The notes under the pieces: model-generated | Seen by the model: only the letters and a program-made list of their open reading frames with translations | What the model was told of the DNA's origin: nothing | Database searches by the model: none | Assembly (NCBI GenBank): GCA_031288935.1 | Contig: JAITQL010000039.1 | Span: forward strand, 1-11,773 | Direction: 5' to 3' | DNA: 11,773 nucleotides | DNA from: Tannerella sp. | GTDB taxonomy: Bacteria; Bacteroidota; Bacteroidia; Bacteroidales; Tannerellaceae | Part shown: piece by piece, positions 8,196 to 11,773 of the stretch | Layout of the letters: each line of letters opens with the position of its first letter | Numbering within the stretch: the first letter of the stretch is position 1 | Program-made: the position numbers and the translations under genes

Positions 8196-8291
8196 ATTTA
8201 ACATTTACCCGAAGGGAAGATACGTTTGTCCTGGGGAAAAAGTGATAGTCCGTGTGAAATTCCGCCGGCCGGAGAAAAAAAGGGAGAAGGA

Positions 8292-8324
8292 TTTGCCTCC
8301 GCAAAAAAATAGCTGTAATTTTGG
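8292..8324 (+). promoter_or_regulatory. Bacteroidetes promoter ahead of the Rpn remnant
   Basis: TTTG at 8292-8295 (-33) and TAATTTTGG at 8316-8324 (-7) are separated by 20 nt, the best two-box match to the Bacteroidetes TTTG/TAnnTTTG promoter in the window. It lies 22 nt before the remnant's ATG. Since the remnant is short and overlaps the next gene, this promoter may now drive the outer-membrane operon at 8519-11422. Confidence 0.6.
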
Positions 8325-8346
8325 GCAATCAAAGCCAGTAAACCAT

Positions 8347-8532
8347 ATGGAAAAGAATCATTACATCCGTTTCGACCGGGCAATCAAGCGGCGACAAAAA
8401 ACCGATTTCGTCATCCTGGAGGGCTTCCTGTCGACTGTGCTCGGCGACCGCATCCGCATTGAGAATATCCTCGACAGCGAAGGAAACAATTTTGCAAAAA
8501 TTGAATTTGAAAAGCATCATGCGATTACATAA
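8347..8532 (+). pseudogene. truncated Rpn / PD-(D/E)XK transposase-family gene
   Basis: A 61-codon frame whose first 47 or so residues match the N-terminus of the Rpn-family (recombination-promoting nuclease, putative transposase) proteins common in Bacteroidetes: YIRFDRAIKR (6-15), FVILEGFLSTVLGD (21-34) and IENILDSEGN (38-47). Intact relatives are usually about 300 residues and continue with the nuclease core. Here the similarity stops near 8487, and 15 unrelated residues lead to a stop at 8532 inside the next gene. By memory of the family, about two residues also appear missing between KR and the KTDF segment. The catalytic PD-(D/E)XK residues are absent, so it is dead as a nuclease. The frame is continuous with the repeat array upstream, which I take as chance. 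The call rests on recognised motifs, not on a search. Confidence 0.65.
8487..8495 (+). promoter_or_regulatory. possible native -7 box of the outer-membrane operon
   Basis: CAATTTTGC differs from TAnnTTTG only in the first base and sits 23 nt before the ATG at 8519. It lies exactly where the Rpn similarity ends, so it may mark the resumption of the original upstream sequence. No -33 box is seen, as that region is now Rpn sequence. Confidence 0.3.
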
Positions 8533-9337
8533 GTTTCAATTGATCGGACTACTGCTGAGTATCAACTGTATTTTTATTTCGGCAAGAGACAATCTCCGGT
8601 TGGCGGACGTCCGTACGCTGGGGATGGGCGGGAATGGCGTGACGCACGCAGTCCTTTTCAATCCGGCGTTATTGGCATGGCAAGATCGCAAGGATGCGCG
8701 AATCGACTATTTCAATCGGTATTCCATCAAGGAACTGGCTACGGTCAGCGGTGGATTCTGCCTTCCAAACCGCATCCTCCCGGCGGGTTTGCACATCGCC
8801 TCTTTCGGATACGATGAATACCGTGAAAGCATGTTTCGCCTTTCGGTCGGAAAGCAGTTGAATGATTGCTGGGCACTGGGCGTCAGCGTGCAGTATGCCC
8901 TGTTGCAGTCCGTAATCTTCGAAACGGATGCTTCCCGCCTGTCCACCGACATCGGCGCTTCCTTCCGACCTGCGGAATACTGGTTCCTATCACTGTCTGT
9001 CATTAATTTCCCTTCCGTTTCATTAAACAGTGAAAGTGTAGATAGTGAACGGATCGCCGCTTATTTAATCGAACTGGGCGTCAACTGGCAAATGATGGAC
9101 GATCTGTTGCTGACCGGCGGACTGGCGCATAACAGGGAAGCGCCCCTGTGTGCTTCAATGGGCATGGAATACCGCCCTTTTCCCGATTTTCATCTGCGTG
9201 CCGGAGTGAAAACCTCTCCCTTTCTGCCCTCGGTGGGTGCGGGATATGCTTTTGCCGGCGTGACGGTGGATGTGGTGATGATTTATCACCCGATACTGGG
9301 CGTGAGTACCGGTATAGGTTTGTCCTGCTCATTTTAA
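8519..9337 (+). CDS. outer-membrane beta-barrel protein (PorV/FadL-like)
   Basis: A 272-residue protein starting at the ATG at 8519. A Sec signal peptide is visible (MRLHKFQLIGLLLSINCIFISA, residues 1-22, cleavage probably before RDN). The mature start, LADVRTLGMGGNGVTHAVLFNPALLAW, has the glycine-rich hatch-like segment and NPA motif seen in PorV/FadL-superfamily barrels. The rest alternates polar and hydrophobic residues as in amphipathic strands (for example FRLSVGKQLNDCWALGVSVQ) and ends in an aromatic residue (LSCSF), usual for barrels inserted by BAM. The frame extends upstream to a TTG at 8459, but that extension lies in Rpn-derived sequence, and the signal peptide begins at the ATG. 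The next gene starts 27 bp downstream, so the two form an operon. Substrate unknown; family placement is from motifs only. Confidence 0.75.
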   Translation: MRLHKFQLIGLLLSINCIFISARDNLRLADVRTLGMGGNGVTHAVLFNPALLAWQDRKDARIDYFNRYSIKELATVSGGFCLPNRILPAGLHIASFGYDEYRESMFRLSVGKQLNDCWALGVSVQYALLQSVIFETDASRLSTDIGASFRPAEYWFLSLSVINFPSVSLNSESVDSERIAAYLIELGVNWQMMDDLLLTGGLAHNREAPLCASMGMEYRPFPDFHLRAGVKTSPFLPSVGAGYAFAGVTVDVVMIYHPILGVSTGIGLSCSF

Positions 9338-9364
9338 TTAAAAACAATTATAACGCATTGCCTT

Positions 9365-11422
9365 ATGAAACGCTTGTTGACAATTTGCCTCGCAGGTCTG
9401 TGCATATCCTGCTGTCTTTTGAAAAGCCAGACGATTCCATCGAACGACAAGTGGATGGAGTACCTTGAAGAGTTATCGGAAGAGTTGGAAAACGAAGAAC
9501 AGATGGAATCGCTGTATGCCGACCTGTCGTATCTGGCGGAGCATCCGATGGACTTGAACACGGCTACGGCGGACATGTTCAAGCGGCTGCCTTTCCTTTC
9601 GGATGTGCAGATCGAGGCTATCCTTGCCTACCGGAAACGTTACGGAAGCATGGCTACCATCTATGAACTGAAAAACCTGGAAGAGCTGGACAGGTCGACA
9701 ATCGAACTGTTCATTCCGTTTGTGTATGCCGGCGAAGTCTCTTCCCGGAGACCGGTGACCTTCCGGAATCTGCAGAAATACGGCAAGAGCGAGTTCGTGG
9801 TACGTTATGACCCCCTCTTGCAGGAAAAGCAGGGTTACAAACCGCAACCCGACAGTATCCTGCAACAGTATCCGAACCGGAAGTATCTGGGCGAGCCGTT
9901 TTATCATTCCCTCCGCTATTCCTACACATTCGACGAGCGTGTGCAAGCCGGTCTGGTAGCCGAAAAGGATGCCGGCGAACCGTTCTGGAAGCGTACGCAC
10001 AAAGGGTATGACTATTATTCCGTTCATCTGCTGCTTCGGGACATGGGGTGGCTGAAAACGCTGGCCGTCGGGGACTACAAGGTTTCTTTCGGACAGGGAC
10101 TGGTCGTCAGCCATGATTTCATGCCCGGCCGGAATGCGTTCCTGACGCAGGCGGAACGAAGAACCAACGGCTTCCGGCGTCATTATTCAACCAACGAGAC
10201 GGATTTCTTCCGCGGTGCGGCTTCTACCGTTCGCTGGAAGGACTGGGAGGCCAGTCTCTTTTACTCTTGCCGCCGGCTGGATGCGAGTGCGGACAGCTTG
10301 CGCATTACCTCGTTCAAGACCGACGGACTGCACCGGGTGGAGAATGACCGCTCGAAGATGCACACGGCGGGCACGCAGACGTATGGCGGGAATGTCCGCT
10401 ATGCGACGCCGCAGGTCGCGATTGGCTTGACGGCCATGAGGTATGACTACGGAAACCTGTATGTAGACCCGGAGCCGGCGCCGTATAACCGCTTCTATTT
10501 TCGCGGAACGCAGAACGTGAATGTCGGTCTGGACTACCTGTTCAAGATCAAATCGCTGAAACTGTTCGGCGAGACGGCTGTTTCGGCCAATGGAGGCCGG
10601 GCTACGCTGAATGCCTTTCAGTGGACGCCGGCCTCGTATGTCTCCGGTCTGATCCTGTATCGTTCCTACGCGCGGGATTATCAGGCTTATTACGCAAATG
10701 CCTTTGCGCAGAACTCGACCGTGCAGAATGAAGAGGGACTTTACATGGGGGTGCAGCTGACGCCGGCGCCGCGGTGGAAATGTGCAGGCTACGTGGACTT
10801 TTTCCGCTTTCCGTGGATGAAATACAATGTGGATGCGCCTTCTTCGGGCATCGAATACATGGGGCAGGCAGACTATTCGATCCGCAACGCCTGGTCGATG
10901 TATCTCCGCTACCGTTACCGGCAAAGGGAACGGAACCATGTGTCCGGCACGCTGCCCGAAACGCCCCTGATGCCGTATGCCCAGCATCGCGTCCGGTGGC
11001 AGATGACGTCTTCGCCGCTGACCGGGCTGGTTTTACGGACGGCAGCCGACGTGTCGCTCTACCGCGAAGCCTTGCAGCAGGAAAGTTTCGGATGGATGAT
11101 TTCGCAGAGCGCCGGATGGAAATCCGTCCGGATACCCTTGCAGGCGGACGTGTACCTGGCCTGCTTCGATACCGACGATTACAACAGCCGGCTCAGTTCG
11201 TATGAAAAAAAACTGCTCTATGTCTACAATACTCCCTTCCTGTACGGGCAGGGGATGCGCCTCTCGTCCGTTGTCCGGTATCACCTGACGGAAAGGTTTT
11301 CCCTGTCGGCCAAAATCGCCTGGACGCACTACTTTGAGGGCGATACCATCGGCAGCGATCTGGAGGCAATCGAAGGCCGCAACCGGATAGACCTGAATCT
11401 GATGGGACAATTGAAAATCTAA
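9365..11422 (+). CDS. secreted protein: ComEA-like HhH domain plus predicted barrel
   Basis: A 685-residue protein. Residues 1-22 form a hydrophobic export signal (LLTICLAGLCISCCLL); cysteines are present, but no standard lipobox. An acidic helical stretch (28-60, EYLEELSEELENEEQ) precedes a clear ComEA-type helix-hairpin-helix unit, PMDLNTATADMFKRLPFLSD (61-80) then IEAILAYRKRYGSMATIYEL (83-102). In competence proteins this motif binds the phosphate backbone of DNA. From about 140 to the end the sequence is rich in aromatic, alternating beta-strand patterns (VRYDPLL, YSVHLLLRDMGW, AVGDYKVSFGQGL), consistent with an outer-membrane barrel; it ends LMGQLKI rather than in an aromatic residue. 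This domain order is known to me from hypothetical Bacteroidales proteins of no established role. Co-transcribed with the PorV/FadL-like gene. The HhH call is firm, the barrel likely, and any DNA-related role is inference. Confidence 0.8.
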   Translation: MKRLLTICLAGLCISCCLLKSQTIPSNDKWMEYLEELSEELENEEQMESLYADLSYLAEHPMDLNTATADMFKRLPFLSDVQIEAILAYRKRYGSMATIYELKNLEELDRSTIELFIPFVYAGEVSSRRPVTFRNLQKYGKSEFVVRYDPLLQEKQGYKPQPDSILQQYPNRKYLGEPFYHSLRYSYTFDERVQAGLVAEKDAGEPFWKRTHKGYDYYSVHLLLRDMGWLKTLAVGDYKVSFGQGLVVSHDFMPGRNAFLTQAERRTNGFRRHYSTNETDFFRGAASTVRWKDWEASLFYSCRRLDASADSLRITSFKTDGLHRVENDRSKMHTAGTQTYGGNVRYATPQVAIGLTAMRYDYGNLYVDPEPAPYNRFYFRGTQNVNVGLDYLFKIKSLKLFGETAVSANGGRATLNAFQWTPASYVSGLILYRSYARDYQAYYANAFAQNSTVQNEEGLYMGVQLTPAPRWKCAGYVDFFRFPWMKYNVDAPSSGIEYMGQADYSIRNAWSMYLRYRYRQRERNHVSGTLPETPLMPYAQHRVRWQMTSSPLTGLVLRTAADVSLYREALQQESFGWMISQSAGWKSVRIPLQADVYLACFDTDDYNSRLSSYEKKLLYVYNTPFLYGQGMRLSSVVRYHLTERFSLSAKIAWTHYFEGDTIGSDLEAIEGRNRIDLNLMGQLKI

Positions 11423-11456
11423 TGCCGGCACATCAAATTCGCGAAAACTTTTTCGG

Positions 11457-11498
11457 AAACAGACAGGCGGAACGGGAACGAACGGTTCCGGTCTGTTT
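11457..11498 (+). terminator. hairpin terminator after the HhH-barrel gene
   Basis: The outer stem AAACAGAC (11457-11464) / GTCTGTTT (11491-11498) and inner stem CGGAAC (11468-11473) / GTTCCG (11485-11490) are separated by a 3-nt bulge on the left. It lies 34 bp after the stop codon. The T-tail is short (TTT then AATC), but the stem is long and G+C-rich inside, so an operon terminator is likely. Confidence 0.7.
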
Positions 11499-11516
11499 AA
11501 TCATCGGACAGTGTGC

Positions 11517-11773
11517 TGCACCGGCTCCGCATCGCAACAAAATGGCAATGTAACATGATGCAATGGCTCCGCAACACAACAAAATGGCAATGTAACACGA
11601 TGCAATGGTTCCGCAACACAACAAAATGGCAATGTAACACGATGCAATGGTTCCGCACCATAACAAAATGGCAATGTAACACGATGCAATGGCTCCGCAC
11701 CATAACAAAATGGCAATGTAACACGATGCAATGGCTCCGCACCATAACAAAATGGCAATGTAACACGATGCAA
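11517..11773. repeat. tandem 42-bp repeat array, continues past window end
   Basis: Six full units of exactly 42 bp begin at 11517, 11559, 11601, 11643, 11685 and 11727; a seventh begins at 11769 and runs off the window. The first unit is the most divergent (CACCGGCTCC instead of CAATGGCTCC). Variation is patterned: units 2-3 have GCAACACAAC, units 4-6 have GCACCATAAC; units 3-4 have ATGGTT, the others ATGGCT. Within each unit ATGGY occurs twice, exactly 21 bp apart (unit positions 5 and 26), so the array has a 21-bp sub-period. All three minus-strand frames are open and the plus strand has in-frame TAA codons, so a coding role is unlikely. Not a CRISPR: no unique spacers. It starts about 20 bp after the operon terminator. 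Confidence 0.95.

Larger units (their letters stand above)
7990..8199. repeat. ten tandem 21-bp near-palindromic units
   Basis: Ten consecutive units of exactly 21 bp begin at 7990, 8011, 8032, 8053, 8074, 8095, 8116, 8137, 8158 and 8179. Each is one Y plus left half CCGTATGG, a right half, and a 4-nt A-rich tail. The left half is nearly constant; the first unit has ACGG and the third CCGCATGG. The right half takes three forms: TCAAACGG (units 1-3, 6, 7, 9), CCAAACAG (units 4, 8) and CCATACGG (units 5, 10). Because CCATACGG is the reverse complement of CCGTATGG, every unit is a dyad; units 5 and 10 are perfect. The tail varies (AATA, AAAA, AAGA), alternating AATA/AAAA in units 1-4, which gives a local 42-bp period. 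Degenerate relatives flank the array (ACCCTGCCCGAACGGG on the left, ACCCGAAGGG on the right). Not a CRISPR: no unique spacers. Confidence 0.97.
7801..8346. other. long divergent intergenic region
   Basis: About 550 bp between licD (leftward) and the Rpn remnant (rightward) with no convincing gene. From left to right it holds the licD -7 box (7818-7826), about 100 bp with only a small hairpin (7926-7941), the ten-unit 21-bp array (7990-8199), about 90 bp where I recognise nothing, and a rightward promoter (8292-8324). Open frames crossing it exist on both strands because the repeat length is a multiple of three. Confidence 0.7.

Noticed and set aside
7990..8199. CRISPR array
   Set aside because: The period is only 21 bp and the whole unit repeats; there are no unique spacers of constant length and no cas genes.
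8261..8273. TCCG...CGGA hairpin as a terminator
   Set aside because: Only four base pairs, and the A-run on its right side is on the wrong strand for an intrinsic terminator in either direction.
7924..8346. Plus-strand open frame through array 1 with seven-residue repeats (PVWSNGK type), continuous with the Rpn remnant
   Set aside because: A 21-bp unit keeps any frame open. Frames on both strands are open, and this one runs through the promoter at 8292-8324. No start signal or conserved fold favours it.
8459..8518. N-terminal extension of the outer-membrane protein to a TTG start
   Set aside because: It would place 20 residues ahead of a good signal peptide and derives from the Rpn remnant in another frame.
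11433..11773. Minus-strand frames of 14-residue repeats (LHRVTLPFCYGAEP type)
   Set aside because: All three minus frames are open, simply because 42 is divisible by three. No frame shows preference, so I treat it as a non-coding array, although a gene entering from the right cannot be fully excluded.

Overview
The window looks like a chromosomal segment of a fairly G+C-rich member of the Bacteroidales. The evidence is Bacteroidetes-type -7 promoter boxes (TAnnTTTG) ahead of several genes, weak or absent Shine-Dalgarno sequences, the pheT-yebC pair, and a FadL/PorV-like barrel followed by a helix-hairpin-helix (HhH) barrel protein. I cannot name the genus from this alone. I see no rRNA, tRNA, CRISPR array, intact insertion sequence or replication origin.

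Left part (1-5889), core metabolism: a FabK/nitronate-monooxygenase-like flavoprotein gene (+) converges on a two-gene minus-strand operon, pheT then yebC. The facing ends share a strong hairpin terminator. Divergent from pheT is an HD-family dGTP triphosphohydrolase gene (+); the two use back-to-back -7 boxes in a short intergenic region.

Middle (5912-8532), accessory: a two-gene minus-strand operon encodes a LicD-family transferase followed by a fucosyltransferase-like (NodZ/FUT-like) glycosyltransferase. Together they probably modify a surface glycan. Upstream of licD is an intergenic region of about 550 bp holding ten tandem 21-bp units. Each unit is a near-palindrome, and two are perfect 16-bp palindromes. 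Next come a good promoter and a truncated Rpn/PD-(D/E)XK transposase-family gene whose remnant overlaps the start of the next gene.

Right part (8519-11773): an outer-membrane barrel of the PorV/FadL type and a larger protein with a periplasmic ComEA-like HhH domain plus a predicted beta-barrel form an operon. A hairpin terminator follows, then a second tandem array with a 42-bp unit that runs off the window end. The 42-bp unit is itself built on a 21-bp beat. In both arrays an ATGG(C/T) core recurs every 21 bp, about two turns of B-DNA, although the rest of the units differ. This shared architecture is the most unusual signal here. The HhH-barrel operon is the most interesting protein-level candidate.
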